DNA of 64,000 bases from contig CM060175.1 of NCBI GenBank assembly GCA_030549775.1, forward strand, positions 15,329,212-15,393,211. The letters run 5' to 3'. The stretch comes from Tamarix chinensis (lineage: Eukaryota > Streptophyta > Magnoliopsida > Caryophyllales > Tamaricaceae). Shown piece after piece: positions 1 through 14,299 of this stretch. Positions within the stretch are counted from its first letter, which is position 1; each line of letters starts with the position of its first letter. The translations under genes and the position numbers were made by a program. The notes beneath the pieces are model-generated. The model ran no database searches, was not told the DNA's origin, and was given only the letters and a program-made list of their open reading frames with translations.

Positions 1-279
1 CCATTTGAGGATGAGTATGATGATCCTAAAAAGGGATATTTTACTGGAACTAGCATATCTACCTATGTAGCATGTTTTGTTTCCTTATCAACATTAAACA
101 ACAATTGAAGATTGACTAGTGATACTAGTGGGGATTCACTCATTCTGGATCTTTTCACTAATTTTAAGGGTCATGTAGAAAACACTATATAGAATAAGGT
201 TGAGGTAATTTATATTATTATATACATTGTTTTCTATATTTTTATCTTGTAATTTATTATTCTAATATTCTTATTGTTG
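1..279. other. AT-rich sequence, no clear feature
   Basis: I see no recognisable gene here. It lies just upstream of the plant-mobile-domain pseudogene and may hold more of its decayed 5' part, but no frame shows a family signature. Confidence 0.3.
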
Positions 280-1860
280 TAGGAACCATATCTTATGTTG
301 AGGGTTTAGTCAAGGATGAAAAAACCAAGGATACTACTAGTTGATGATGTTGGCATGAGATTACCTATGACTACATTGAGACCACGAGCCTAAAGCATCT
401 ATGTTCAACATAGATCCACCATCATAATGCTTCGCTCATCTCCGCTTTTTTAGAGGTGACACCCAGATACTAATATCTTCCACCTTTCATTTGGTGAGAT
501 GACTATTACTCAACATGATGTAATTTACATTATGGATCTTAATTGTCATGGGTAATAGTGTATAAGCAAGCATTTTTATACTAATGATGATGTGGTAGAG
601 CTTATAGTCGATATGTGGGGTGACCCCAAGTTGTAAGTTAATTAAGCTTTTGTAAAGGGAAGCAAAATCACATTAGATGATATTTTTATAAGCTTATGAC
701 TGACCATGTTGAGAATGATGAGTCTTATGCCTAGTTATATAGGTGGTATCTGCCATCATGCACACTTTTTTTAGATAAGTCTAACAACTGTGCTCCATTA
801 TTAGTCCTTATATTAGTAGTTGATTTGAGTAAGTTAGGCAATCAGGACCATGGTGTTGGGACTTTAGCATATTTATATAGACATCTTGGGATAGTATCTT
901 GGTTCAGGTGTAAGCGGATAGGTGGTTGCATAACATTATTAGAGATAATTTTTTTTTGCTAATTATTAGTTAAAATGTTGTTTAATTGTGTTATACACGT
1001 GTTATAATTGCACACATGCCTGGATTTATGAGTATTTCTTGTGCTTTTGATGGAGTTATTCTCATAGGTAAAATCCATCTTGCGTTACCATAGTGATGAG
1101 GTGGGATATGTGTTTTCAAAGCTTCCCCCTAAGAACATGGATGGTATAATTTAGTATAAGAGGCAATTAGATTCTCTAAGAGCCAAGTAGGTAGGTGACA
1201 TACTTTATATGAATAATTTTCAATTGTAGTTATTTGTAATAATTGATAGTAATATTGTTTTACATGAGTTTGTAGGTTGCTTTTTTATTGTTTGACCAAG
1301 ATCTGAGTATGAAACATTTCTAGTCAATGTATCAAGGTGGTTTACTCTTTATTGATGTTGTGGAGCCTTACATGCTAGATCAGGTTGCTCGACAGTTTGG
1401 ATACCCCCAACTTGTCCTGATTCCTTTTATCATTCCAACCCGTAGAGTTTGTTGCAGTGCAATCATTAAGAAGTATAAGCATATTGTTCTAGTTGTGCAT
1501 CATTTTGGAATGCTTGGTCACACCACCAAATGAACTTCAGCTTCCATTTTCATCGCTCAACATATAAGTATTATGCCTTAGCTGAATACCTTCCTTAGGA
1601 TCATTCTTGAACCCATCTAGTAGTCTATCGTATACCAATCGACGAAGGGCCGAGTGATACCTCATACATCAGGACAGAAGTGGAGACAAATACTAAATTT
1701 ATGGGTGGGTTTCGCTACTAGTTTAAAGATGAAAAGATGGGTATAATTGATACAGATGATGGTTTTGATAAGCTAAACGAGGTGTATCTTACCATGAGAG
1801 GGCTCAAACTCTCCACTAGTGAGAAGGAGGAAGCCAACCAACCCCCTATTAATGATAGTT
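280..1860 (+). pseudogene. Plant mobile domain (PMD, aminotransferase-like) protein, broken
   Basis: No single frame spans this region, but pieces in several frames match the plant mobile domain in order. Near 340-560 is a segment reading like YDYIETTSLKHLC, then HNASLISAFLER and FHLSFGEMTITQHDVIYIMD, the typical 'FHLPxGEMTITLxDV' stretch. Near 720-910 come LDKSNNCAPLLVLILVVDLSK and GTLAYLYRHLG, the usual helix before the 'YR' motif. At 1327-1533 an open stretch includes EPYMLDQVARQFGYPQ, matching the conserved 'P.RVxRQFG' end of the domain. The copy has frameshifts and stops; for example the Trp expected after ER near 452 is a TGA. PMD genes occur as host genes (MAIN/MAIL family) and as passengers of Mutator-like and Ty3/gypsy elements. 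The MULE transposase on the opposite strand about 1.5 kb away suggests a transposon-borne copy. Function is lost. Confidence 0.75.
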
Positions 1861-3369
1861 AGTAGCTTTTTTCTTGTAAATTGATATTAGTTCATGTTAA
1901 GAATATTATGACTTTGTAATTGGAGCAATTCTCATTATATTACGCTCCCATACACCAATGCATAAGGTTCAGAAACAAAATACTTAAGATAAAGTGAAAA
2001 ACTAAGGTACATAATTTTCTTCTCTAAACTTATTACATTCTACACAAATCATCAACCTAAATCTCCCCTTTGGTTGGCACCCAAACCCATTGCATTCAGA
2101 TGTGAATAAATGAGATCATAATATGGCTCATCCCATCCAATGTGCTTCAAGCTACATGTATGCGCCAGTAATTAGATACAAGTAGTAATATTGTGTTTTC
2201 CATCAAGTTTACCTATGTACACATATATTATAATGAAAAGTGTATACAAAACTAGTGTGTGCAGAAGATATACCAATACATAGTGTGACAGATTGTTGAG
2301 ACTTAAGATAGTAATAATTATATTAGGTTGTGAGTAATTAAGAGGAGCTATGTGTGGTAAACATATAATTGACACATGAACACTCAATCAAACAAATATG
2401 ACATTGTACTTTATCGCAAAGAGGAATCCAAATTCAGGTTGACACCACCATTTCTACACTGAACTTTATCCCCTCCAATGTATCAAGAATTACATGTTTT
2501 CAGCAATTGGATCTATAAAGGTATGCTCATATTATGCTTGATGAGTCACCAATTCCTTGTACATTGGGGATCTAACATTTTACCATTCTGATTCCCTACC
2601 TAGGAGTTATAGTACAACTAATCTGAACCTAAATTTTCCATTTCCCTAAACATCACACCATAAATTCCACCTATGGGAGCATAGATACCTCAATATCATA
2701 GAACCACGAGAAAATAGCACTAAATCGATGAGTCCTCATAGTACAATGCTTCCCACTACTACTTCTTCCTCAATTCGATTGAATAGGGGAATAACAACCT
2801 TTCTAGAAGATGAATGACTATGTCCTCGACCTTATTGACCTTGCCCTGTAGGTAATTTCGAATAAGCATGTTTTGTGTGTTCCCACCCTAATGATTCCCT
2901 CTGTGTGTTATTATTAGGAGACCCTTTGCTTTGTTAAACATTCAATTCTACCATACTTGTCTGTGCGGGTACAAGAATCTTGATAATATTACAATAGTGT
3001 CATAGAAATGATGGAAAATGGTCAAGCATAATTTGAACCCTAGACACAATGTTAGAAGAAAATAAGTGTATGGATAGATCAATTGTTGAATCATCAAAAT
3101 CAAACCTTTTTTCTTGTGGTCTAAAAAAAGAGAAAGTTTTCTAGAATTTATGCATTATCGATACAGGAATAGGTTGATGATCTCATTTATAATGAAATAT
3201 CTCACGTGCACACAATAGACTATGTTTTAACCTCAAATAACACCCATATTCCAAGGATTCGGTACTCTTCTATTTAATCAAGTCCAACGCTCTACGACAT
3301 ACAAAAGACGTGAGATCCTTGAATAATATGTCATCTGTAGAGTAATAAGGGATATTAACCCATGATTTC
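1861..3369. other. AT-rich spacer between PMD and MULE pseudogenes
   Basis: No convincing coding frame. Part of 3000-3369 may be the decayed C-terminal end of the MULE transposase read on the minus strand, but I cannot place a SWIM zinc finger there. Confidence 0.3.
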
Positions 3370-4745
3370 TCCAAATGTTTTCTCATCTCAATAATTTAGA
3401 TTCTCATCAGTGTGTCAATATTTGTGCATAATGTGTCAAAAAGCATATATGATGATGATATATATTTTTTCAGCTTATTATACTCACTTTCCAACTTATG
3501 ATTAAAATTTCAAAATATACGTAATGGTTAATTATTATTTAGTAATAAGATAAATGGCATTGAATATTTACAACAAAAAAAGTATACTTGCTGTTCATGT
3601 GAGTACCAAAGTGAAGAATTTTGTCAACCCACACGGAAACAAACTTCACCTTATATGGATTCAACCAGGTCTCGTACACATATTGTAAAATATGTGAAAA
3701 TTTACCCATTTGTCGCCCATAATTAGAATCTCATTCTCGTATGTCTCAATTGTAGTAGCTTATATAATATTCCTCCAACCTCTTTAGAAAAATTCTCTTG
3801 CTACTATACTTCCAAGTTTTTTTATAGTATGAGAGAGAACATTCTTACTGATGTACCATATATAGAAGAAGGGTGTTGCATTAGAAAAGACTTTTGGTAC
3901 TGTTTGTGTCGGTCCAATTTCCCTATCAGTAATCACCACATTTGGTTCATGGGGCTCCATCAATCCATTTACCTTATCAAGCACCCATTCATAGTCATAT
4001 TTCTTTTCCTTCATCATAAATGCCAAGGAAATAGTAAAATTATTACCATAAGACACACAACTATCGATCTCTAAAAATTGAAGGTTATACTTATTGGTTT
4101 TATATGTGCAATCCAAACAAATGAAATATGGAAGCGCATGCAACAAAGTAATAGAATCCATTGCACTAATATAATATCACTAACCACATTATAATCTAGC
4201 AACCAATGATGCCATGAATGGTATTCGTTAGTTTCCATGAAGTGCAATAACAGTTGCATAACTATACATCCCATCAAGCTCTATACCTTTAACATATTTC
4301 TAGCATTGTAGATTGTCCTAAGTGTTATAGTATTATCCCCATCACCCTAGTTCAACTTGTTAATAATATCCCTTAGTTTGACATTTATTTGGGTTAGCTC
4401 GTGCACCAACCTACATTCTTTTGAAAATAATCGACAAGCAAATAAATACCCCATCAAATACTTAATATATGATTATCCATTCCACATTCTACCACTATTC
4501 TCCAATTACTGCAAGCAACTTCTCTTCCATAAATTCTGAATTTACAACCACACTTTTTAGTCATGGTAGATTGAAAACTTTAGGAATTCACCATATTTCG
4601 TCTTATATAAGCACCACCTCTCATAGTATATCCAAACTCTATATTCTTTCGACCTCTTAAACCTAAAGCCATATTATGTGGTATTCCAATTTCTTTAACC
4701 TACCCAATTAATAACTCACGCTCATTAAAAATCTTTTCTATAGTA
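3370..4745 (-). pseudogene. Mutator-like (MULE) transposase, broken
   Basis: Read on the minus strand, fragments follow the order of a MULE/MuDR transposase. A FAR1-like N-terminal part lies near 4590-4480 (TKKCGCKFRIYGREV, then NWRIVVECGMDNH). A linker near 4340-4190 contains TIYNARNMLK and ETNEYHSWHHW, typical of the region before the catalytic core. At 4161-3784 is an open segment of 125 residues with DCTYKTNKYNLQFLEI, then ISLAFMMKEKKYDYEWVLDK, VVITDREIGPTQTVPKVF and WYISKNVLSH. These are the classic MULE DDE motifs (D in DCTYKT, D in TDRE). Further downstream, near 3720-3590, decayed text resembles the 'TWLDPYKxxFVxAWxxxxxHFG' region. Frameshifts near 4160 and several stops make it non-functional. 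It faces the PMD pseudogene, so both may belong to one decayed Mutator-type element; no long terminal inverted repeats could be defined. Confidence 0.85.
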
Positions 4746-4879
4746 AATAATCCACTCTAATTAGTTTTAACCGGATATTAATTTTGTAATTAATATTCAA
4801 AATATGAAATTGTAAATAATACATAAATATAAAAATAAATAATAACAAATTATAAAAGGAGGTTTTTTGGGTAATTCAT

Positions 4880-5110
4880 GTGCTAGAGTTTAAAATCGAC
4901 AGATAATGCCCTATAAGATTTTACCCTATATGTGGTAAACCACCTGTCAATATTGGGAAATGACAAGTAAGCTAGTCGACAAAGTCCACTTATGATGGGT
5001 AATTGGTTCGTCACACGTTCCTTCTGACAGGTGAATTTCCCATCAACTCTATTGTTCAACGGATGATTCGCCCGTCAACTAAGGGTTTTGAAGGGTCAAT
5101 TACCCATCAG
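4880..5110. repeat. Cluster of short inverted motifs, probable transposon subterminal repeats
   Basis: Within about 230 bp the motif GATGGGTAATTG and its reverse complement CAATTACCCATC both occur, with variants such as CACCTGTCAATATTGG, GACAGGTGAATTTCCC and GATTCGCCCGTCAAC. Dense short motifs in both orientations are typical of subterminal regions of CACTA or Mutator-type elements. This could be the right end of the element that carried the MULE transposase. No terminus or target duplication was identified. Confidence 0.4.
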
Positions 5111-8100
5111 ATCCGAAAAGTTTGAAAAATTCACCTTACTATTATTTCATCGAGTTCATATTTGCTAAATAAATTATTATATTCATTATATTATCCTATA
5201 ATTTTTATATTTAAATTTCAAAAAAAATAAAATATAGTGTCATTAATTGGTGAGAAGAGAAACAAAAGAGGGCCAATAAGAAGTAATGAACAAATGAAAT
5301 GGTCAAATTTGTGAAACAAAAAAAATTATTTCTTTTAAGGGATGCAAACTCATAAAAATGGATATACATATGATAATACCATATGAAGTAATGGAAGTAT
5401 GTCCACATCATTGGGACATGTGATGAGGTGAAAAAAGAGAAAAGAAAGGAAAAGGTCAACGTTAGTATCTTAGATCCGATTTTATACGCACAAGTTGAGG
5501 GGGAGAATGAAGCAACTCACTATAAGAAAACAAGAAGAAAAAAAAGGGACTTGTAGGCCAAGTTAATATTAGGGCACATTATTATATATATATGTGTGTG
5601 TCGCATGAGCATAAGAGAGAATGGACAAGGCACAACACAACATAGGTGTTATGTTTACATATGTTCGGAAAAAATATTTATTTATTTATTTTGATTTATT
5701 TTATTTTAACTTGTCATTTTTTAATTTTATGTTACTAGGAATATGGAGAATCCTTATTCTTTATATTGTTTAATTAATCAATTACTTGATTATTAAATTA
5801 TCCTATGTGTTTTATGTTATTGTTCTTGATTGTGTATAATTAATGAATCAAACATAGTTAATTAGAGTCAGATAATTTGAGTTGAGAATGAGAGCAAATT
5901 CTCCACTTTAGGTCCAATAACATAAATAAAAATTGAATGGGTTGTGAGAATAATTATATAATTTCTATAATAATAGGGGAAGATAGTAAATTAATTGAAT
6001 CTAAAGTAGTGTTTTTTAAAATATTTTAAATAGAAATGGTGGGACTAATAATTTATAATATGATTATGTAACTCCAGATATTAGACACGTATTGGGTAAT
6101 AGAAAAAGTCAACTAAATGACTAATTGAATTTTTTAATTGGATATAGGTGGATTCGGATTCCTTGGTAATTTCTATTAATTAATTTGATATTCGTCAGAT
6201 TTTATTTATTTTAGTTTACATATTTTATATAAAATTCTTAGTTTAGGTTAACAATTATTTTTTGTTTTATTTCAAAGGCCTAAGCCTGATTTAATTTATT
6301 AAAATTTTTGAGTTATTAATTAGTGTTTGTGGAGATAATAACTCGGTACTCATAAGCATTCTATATTACTTGCAATTGTTATACTAGTCGATAAGTATAA
6401 TCGATCGATAGAAACCATGGAAGATAAGAGAGAAAAGTATAAAGTATATAGAGTAATATATTTTAAACTTTATTTATGGCCTAAAACTTTATTAAAATTA
6501 GATAAAATGAAAAAATCCACAAAATCGTTCATGGAAATGTAGAAGAAACTTTTCATGCCCCAAATTTATTTATTCCAAATTTTTATACTTTTTAATAAAG
6601 GAAAGCCATTAAATATACTTTTGATAGGACAAATACCAAATGAAATATGAAATATAGGAAATTTTGTGATTAATTTAAAAGTAATAATATATATTAAAAT
6701 ATAAATTATTATGAATTAATAATAATCTTTTATACATAAAATATAGTGCTAAATGTGAAATATCAAGCTTTTAAAGAAATTCAAAAACAATTAAATATTA
6801 AGAATATTAGGAAAATAATGTGACTTTTTATTACAGCATTTTAGCTCATTTATAACTCAAATATATTTTCTTTTATAATTTTTCATAAGCATATAATTTC
6901 ATTTGAAGAGAAATTTTACCCAAATATAAGTTTTTCTTATTAAATTTAAAAGAAAGAGTAAAAGTAATTATAAATAAAACAAAACTTCTGAATATATATT
7001 TTAAGAAATTCAATGACAATAAAGATAATTATAAAATATCTTATAAGGATTTGAAATTTTTGACATGAAAAATGTATAGATATAAATAGTATTAATTTAG
7101 TAAAAGATGTGTATTTAAGCGCAAATTAAAAACTAAATGCTAAAATCAGGTTATATTATGTGTTATATTACGTGTTGTGTGTGCGCACTCATGTTTTGAT
7201 ATCTAAAATTGTGTGTTGTAGAAATTTGTCAAAACTTTTGTTGATTGAAAGTGTTTAAAATTTAATACCAAGGCTTTTGACATATAAATATAATATATTT
7301 CAATTTGAATATTTACAAAAGAGAACTAGGTAAAAATTTACTTGAATTATTGATTAGGTTTTTTCTTTTAAAAATAGACATAATTAAGGCTTTGAAAGAT
7401 GAGGTTTTATAGTAAGACACCTAAATTTCCTCTAATCATTTGATTCTCAATCAATTTCTATTATAGTGAAACATTATTAATCTCATAGAGGACCATATCA
7501 TCTTTACCATATAGTATAGTATCATGAAAGTGTTTATATTTAAGAAGCAAAAAACACGAACATTTAATAACAAAATATTTATCATCTAATAAGGCAACTA
7601 TATATTATAAATTTATAATAGTAGAGTCAAATTCATCAATATAAGATTTTAATTATTTCTCATTATCTAATTTTAACTCATGTATCATGCTATTCAACAA
7701 TAGTTGATTCATCATCCGTTTCATCATGATTAAAGACTTTAGCTTCAGCTACAAGGGGGACACACTTGTCTCTTTTATTAGGCTCCATTATGATTTTAAT
7801 AGTAAACAAACTTAGGGTTTGCAATAAACTTCATTACTAGATTGTTGGGAATTGACCAATGTGAAGATGTAGGACATAAATGTCATAGACTTAGGGTTTG
7901 TAAGATTCAATATAGAAAATTAGTCTAGAACAATAATTAGGAAAACTAGCAATCTTATTAAGTATAAAATTAGACAATATATGGAGAATTGAAATCAATA
8001 TCTTAATTATATATGTTCTTTATCAATGCTCACTCTATAACAATGGAGAGCTAATTGAGAAGATGAATAGAAAGAGCAGGAAAAAGAAGAAAAAATTATA

Positions 8101-9255
8101 AAGAAGTCTAAAATAAAGACTGCAAAAAGAAATAAACAAATTGATGGAGGTATGAATATGGACCAATATGGGTGTGTCAAATGACATGGGCTTCTTGTGT
8201 TGGGGCTAACACGATTGTGGTCACCAATATGAGGCACTATTGTTTGGCTATATTGCTCTCATTTTCTCCATCTCTACGACAATTCCAACCCTAGCCATGT
8301 TGCTTAGTGCGCTCCCTATTTCACCCCTAAAAGCTATGTTTCTCTCTAATTTTATATACATAACACTCCATGCTCAAACACACCAAATACAAGTTACGAT
8401 CTCACATTTTTTTTTGTATCTAGATATCTAATTTAAGTGAGTTGGATGCCTATTTGCTTTAAATGCGATTCACATGATTGGATAATAACTTTATATTCTT
8501 GAACCATGGATGATGATTTTGTTTTTCTTGTTATAATACTTCAACTATGTTGATTATAAGTTAAATACGCTTCATCATTTAGTGCTAAAATACCTACACT
8601 TCCTTCAAGTAAACCAACTTATTTAAAATTAGGAAGATGGTTAGTTACAAGGGTTTCAGGAAATTGTTACATCTTGCTACTAGCAATATGTTACTCCATA
8701 TTTATGGTTACTGAAACATGTGTATTAACTATTATACGATGTATATTTCATATTTATGATATATATTTTTGTTGATATAAGATGTGCATTTACAACTATA
8801 AGATGTGAGACATGTAAAGATGTGTATTATTTTTTCAACAAGATGTGTATTTATAACATGTATACTCGTTCTTTATTGCTTTATTAAAAAATGATATTAT
8901 AAGGTGTACACCTATCAATATAATATGATTATTCCTCACTATACAATTTATATTTTATCTCTATAAAATGTATATTTGCAACTATAAGATACACATTTAT
9001 TTTGTAAGAATGTATATTCTTTCTAATAAGATGCATATTTACAATATATGTATTCGTCTCTTGTTAATTTATAAATAAAATATATATATTTATATCTAGA
9101 AGATGTATAGTTTGTTGGATAAAATGTGTATGCTTATAATATATGTATTTTTGTTATGAAATATGTGCATTTTTATTTTTTATATCTAAGATATATCAAT
9201 ATAAGTGCCTATTTATGAAAAAAAAAATTGGATTTTTTTAAAGACCCAAGTTATG

Positions 9256-9272
9256 TGTGTGTGTGTGTGTAT
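9256..9272. repeat. (GT)n microsatellite
   Basis: A short run of about eight GT units followed by a degenerate ATGCGTGTGC tail. Confidence 0.8.
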
Positions 9273-11618
9273 GCGTGTGCTTCAATATTGCAAAACATGG
9301 TGCTACCAGTAGCATGGTGCAAACGGCTATGTGATACAATTGTCTTAATTTTTGTGACAAAGTAAAACTACGTTGATATTCATAAAACAATAATGATTTA
9401 AATATCATACCAAAAATTGACCTTCATAAGGTACCAAAATAACAGTCTAATGTATTCGATCAAGATTTTACCATTTTTATTATTATGGATGAATATAATA
9501 AAGTATATAAAGAAAGCATCACAACTAATTGTTTAGAGAATGGAGAATTAGAAATATAGCCAAACAATATTGATTCAATTCCCATAAAGTAATTTTTCTA
9601 TAAAAGAGAAATATAAAACTGGCTTGAGCAACCAATCCAACAATATTCAACCTTATTTTATTTAGACAGTTTAAAATCTAGTATTTTAAATTTTCTCCAT
9701 CAATTTCTGTAGTTTAGTATTTTAATCACTACAAGTCATTAGTTATTATTTTCTCCCATTTTATTTACATGCTATTTATTTTTAAGATATCCCAAAATAA
9801 ATTTAAATTTTTTACAGATTTATCTTAAGAATTCTCACAAATATTTTATTAGATTTTAATGTATTACCTCAAATGGTAAAACTAGTAAATTAATTACAAA
9901 TACATAAATTTATCAGTAGTACTATATATTAATTTTCTTTCTACTTATAGTCACTTAATAAGTGTTATTGAACGCTTGTAAAAAAACCATTTTTATTTAT
10001 TTATAAAGCATTAGAACATTTAACTTTTATTATACACCCTTATTAATTATGGAATTTTACACATGTTCATTGAATAAATATTTATATTATAATATCTATA
10101 AAAAAAATCATAATTTACATTCTCCTTTAAAATATGATTTGTTTTTTTTTATCAAAAAGTAACATTTTCATTATAAGAATACAACTTCTTCTAACTTTTC
10201 TTTTACCACTTTTCTTTCGTCTATTGACCTCAATATAAATTAGGAAAAAACAACTAAAATATTACTATTTTTTCTTTCCTTTCCTAAGCTATATATTATA
10301 AAAATAAGTTTAATCAATTCATCAATTCTTTCTTTCTTTTTAAATCATTTTTGGTAATTACTTCTAGACTTTATATTAGCAAACATTTTACTTCCTCTTT
10401 TCCTCCTAAATCCTTATATCATGAAGCTAGGAACACCTTACAAAACCCTGTATATAAAATAGTGAAAAGAAAACTATCTAGCATGAAAGTATATGTTAAA
10501 TAGAAACAAGGAACTCAACTTTCTATCTCTCTCTAATATATAGTGCACCCTTTATTCAAAAATTTAAAACAAAATTATCTTTATTACAGGTTATTATAAA
10601 AATTAAAAAATTATACCAAAATTTTCTTCACTTTTCTCTTTCTCTATAGATACCTATATTAATATAACTTGACATAAAGATCAAATGTATATGCTCAACA
10701 TAGGTTTATCGCATAGAATATTTATTAAACCTTTTATTTTGTTAATTTATAAAACAATTAGTTCCATCATATAAAATATTTCTTGAATTATAAAATAGTT
10801 AGGCTCATTAAATCAAATATTTAGATTCATCATGTAAAAAATTTAGATTCATCGGATAAAATAGTTAGGATCCTCTTATAAAATATTTGCCAAAAGTGTA
10901 ATTTTGCTAAAACTTGTTAAATTCACTTCTTTTTAGGTTCATTACCTACACTTCAATGAGTCATTGTGCATCAATTTAAATATTTATTAAGAATAGAAAA
11001 AAGAGAGAGAGAAACTTTAAATCAATCAATTTGTTCCATGTAAGATGTTCACTTTTTTTTCATGACGTATAAGTGAAACTTGTATTTTAGTATTCTCTTA
11101 CTTCTAAACATTACATGTACATTTTTTTTACTTAAATTAATAACTTAGTTTAAAATTTATCTGGCCTATCTTATAATGGAGTTGAGCCAAATTCTAGAAA
11201 TTGATGATTTTATACGTGCTAAGTTGAATTTTTTGTTGAATACTATTTTCATTTTTCCTTGAATAAATTGAACTTTTTATGTAGTAATTTTTTTTCCAAC
11301 ATGCTATATTCTTTAAGTTTTTTTATAGTTTTGCTCTAAAATTAAAATAGTCATTTATATATTTGTGACATTGTTTTCTATTAATGTTATGTTGTCTCTC
11401 TTTTATGTGGAAAAAAAATCTCAAACATTATTTAAGTTTAAAATGAACGTGTTTTTAGTGTAAAATGAAGTACATAATATAGGAATTAGGTTGCATTTTC
11501 CTCAACTTAATTTTAATATTTATCACATATCATCATATCACTTTATATCATATCAATAAAATTTTATAATAATAAATTAGTATAAAACAATTAATGACAA
11601 TAAAATAATAAAAATAGC

Positions 11619-11645
11619 ATAATAATAATAATAATAATAATAATA
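11619..11645. repeat. (TAA)n microsatellite
   Basis: About eight consecutive AAT/TAA units in an AT-rich background. The minus-strand open frame across it is an artefact of the repeat. Confidence 0.75.
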
Positions 11646-12039
11646 CAACATTAAACTTCTTTTGATCGGATCCCAAGAGCAAAAGTAAGATGAATAATAT
11701 ATTCTTACACTTCACATTATATATGCAGTCATAGATAATGCCTCGTTCCATCGCTCTCTCTTTTTTCCTTACGCGTCTTCTTTTTTCTCCCTTCTTTCAT
11801 CGTTCCTAACTACGTGGAAAGTATACTTTATTTTCATGCTAGCCATATTAGTGGATGTTAAATTATCATGATGACTCAATCCCACGTTGAGACATACGAA
11901 AAAGAGAGTATGAGACAAGGATGATAGAAAATTACCCAAAAACATGGCTATCATAATTCATAAAAGAAAGTTACTTAAGTAAGTGATATGTTTAAATTTA
12001 GAAAGGTCCTCGTTAATTTTTCTTCTTTAATACGATACT

Positions 12040-12480
12040 GTATGCGAATGGTGGTAGATTAACCTCTAATCATCTACAAAGAGTGGGTAATTGCAGTCGT
12101 TGATTCTGCCGATATTTGCTTTTCCAGTATAATTGAGTCACCAAGCAATTCCTCATGTTTAATTAAACGCTAGTTGGGGAGCCACAGCAATTACATATCC
12201 AATTGATTTAATACCGAACGTGATCAAGCTCTGGCGTGTTGGAACATGTCCACCACTTCCTATGACTTTCTCCTTTCTGGTGGGTCTTTGTTTAACCAGA
12301 AACCTACTTATGTCTTTCCGAACGAGCTAGTTTACAATCAACCGGCTGAGTTCTTTTCTCGGTGAAGGAACCGACAGTTAAAAAGTATGCGCCGCTCCAG
12401 CAGCCGCTAGGCACGTTGATGGGAAGAAGTGTGCTCACCTACACCCGGACAAGACATTATATTTATATAGAGAGAGCATA
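12040..12480. other. Unidentified patch of balanced base composition
   Basis: This stretch has clearly higher G+C than the kilobases on both sides, and ends with a TATA-like run (TATATTTATATAGAGAG near 12459). It could be a relic of a promoter, an untranslated region or an organelle insertion. The 64-codon frame beginning at 12362 matches no family I recognise, so I do not call a gene. Confidence 0.25.
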
Positions 12481-14299
12481 TAAACAAACTGCATTATTTT
12501 TCGAAAAGGAAGGAATGTTTATATATATAAGAAATGAACATTTTAAATTTTTTTAATTTTTGAAATACATTTAGCAAAATATTATTATTTTCTTCTTTAT
12601 ACTGTATAAAATATTTTATGCACTAATTAAAACCTATACAATAAAAAAAATATATAGTTAATATATAATCTTAGACTTGATAAAATAACAAAATTGATTA
12701 AAAACAATCTAATAATTAAATCTAATTACTTTTTCAATTTGAATCCATTCATAAATTACCCAAAACAAACCCTAATCTAACGTAAATAATCTATGTTGTT
12801 CCATGAAGTGTTGTTGTCCATGAATTATCAAAGTTCCATTATTCATTGCTTCTCTACTATTCTTTCTTTCTTATTCTTCAAACATTCCGAGCTCAAGACT
12901 CCATTAACATGTATTGGTTCTGCTCAAAAGCCCAAGAATTACTCCTAATTGTCCTCTCTTATTTCTCTAGCACCAATCCCACCATCACGATTACTACTGA
13001 CAACTCAAATAACATAAGAAAGTTGCATATCAATTTCTAGATCTAATTATAGGGGAAAATCCCAAACTCAAATTGTGCCATCCTAGAAATCAAACTAAAA
13101 AAGAAGGGGCAAAAAATATTATCCAATCTTTTTGAGTTCTTCATCCTCCCGTTTGAAGGCTCCAAACTGCTATAACCCTACGAGAAAGCTTTGATTTGGT
13201 GATTATATATATCCTCAATTGTGAGGGTTAGTTCTTGGATGAGTTTTAAGCTTCAATTCTGATTGTTGGTTCAAATCTGAAAGACTAGGACCCTAGTGTT
13301 TGATTTGCTTTTCTTCCCAGATCTAGACCTAATTTTGGAGCAAATTCAACTTCCATGATGGTTCATATTAATCACGTGTGTAAGTTTGAGTACTTAGATT
13401 TACAAAAAAAAAGTCTTCATCGTTTGATTCTACCTAGATTTGGGCTCTTGATGAAAGTGCGCTACTATTCTCCTTTGAGCAGGTTAGATCCTATTGTGTT
13501 CTTAGAGATGGTGTGATTCCTAGATGCAATTATTCACCTTTAGGTGCATTAGATCATATATGACAAAAATGCCCTTGAAACCCTAATTACCACGATATTA
13601 TCCATTCTAAATGCAAATTTCACTAAGATTTAATACTTTGTAATGAAAAGTTTAAAATAAGATAATTAAAATTACTTTATCATGCATGTAAATTACAAGA
13701 TATAACAAATTACTACTTTTCCTTTATGCATGGATAAGAATATAAAACTCTAACAATTGTATTTAACTCATCATAAATCACATGCTTTCATACTTTACAT
13801 TATTTAATACATGATAGGCATACATGTCAGAGTAATATAAGCATGGTGCACTTAAACTACAAATCTACCCCTAGTGCATACAAATATGATCATGCAAAAA
13901 TAAGCCTAACTTGCTCGATGCTATCATGACACATTGATCTTCATACATCATCCATGATTAATTTATGACATTATTATAACATACTTGTGTATACTTAATA
14001 TTATAAATACATTACATGCTCGAGCTACATAATTTCATACTAGCATACTTAGAAAAATAAATACAACGCAAATAAGGAAAGCTTAATGAAATAGATATAA
14101 CATAACATAATCTAATCCATAATATGCTATTATGCGATTTTTAAATTTTAGTAGAGTATATAGATACATCTTAATCCTAATCAAAAATAGGAAAATACCA
14201 AACTTAACACCAACTCTAGCCTCTATTAATAACCTTCTTGTTCGCCTAAAAACAACCTAATAAAACACATTACAAGCTAAAAAAATGCCACCAACTGTT
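12481..14299. other. AT-rich sequence, possibly part of LTR E
   Basis: No gene seen. The right-hand part (roughly 13600-14299) may be the downstream portion of LTR E read on the minus strand, but its left boundary could not be set. The stretch GCGAACAAGAAGG on the minus strand near 14235 resembles text seen in gypsy LTRs. Confidence 0.25.

Larger units (their letters stand above)
5111..12039. other. Long AT-rich intergenic sequence
   Basis: About 7 kb of strongly AT-biased sequence with only short chance open frames. I see no protein family, tRNA or rRNA signature. It contains a short (GT)n tract near 9256 and a (TAA)n tract near 11619-11645. Old, fully decayed transposon sequence is the likeliest content. 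Confidence 0.4.

Noticed and set aside
13265..13280. GGTTCAAATCT as a tRNA B box
   Set aside because: No A box, acceptor stem or cloverleaf could be built around it.
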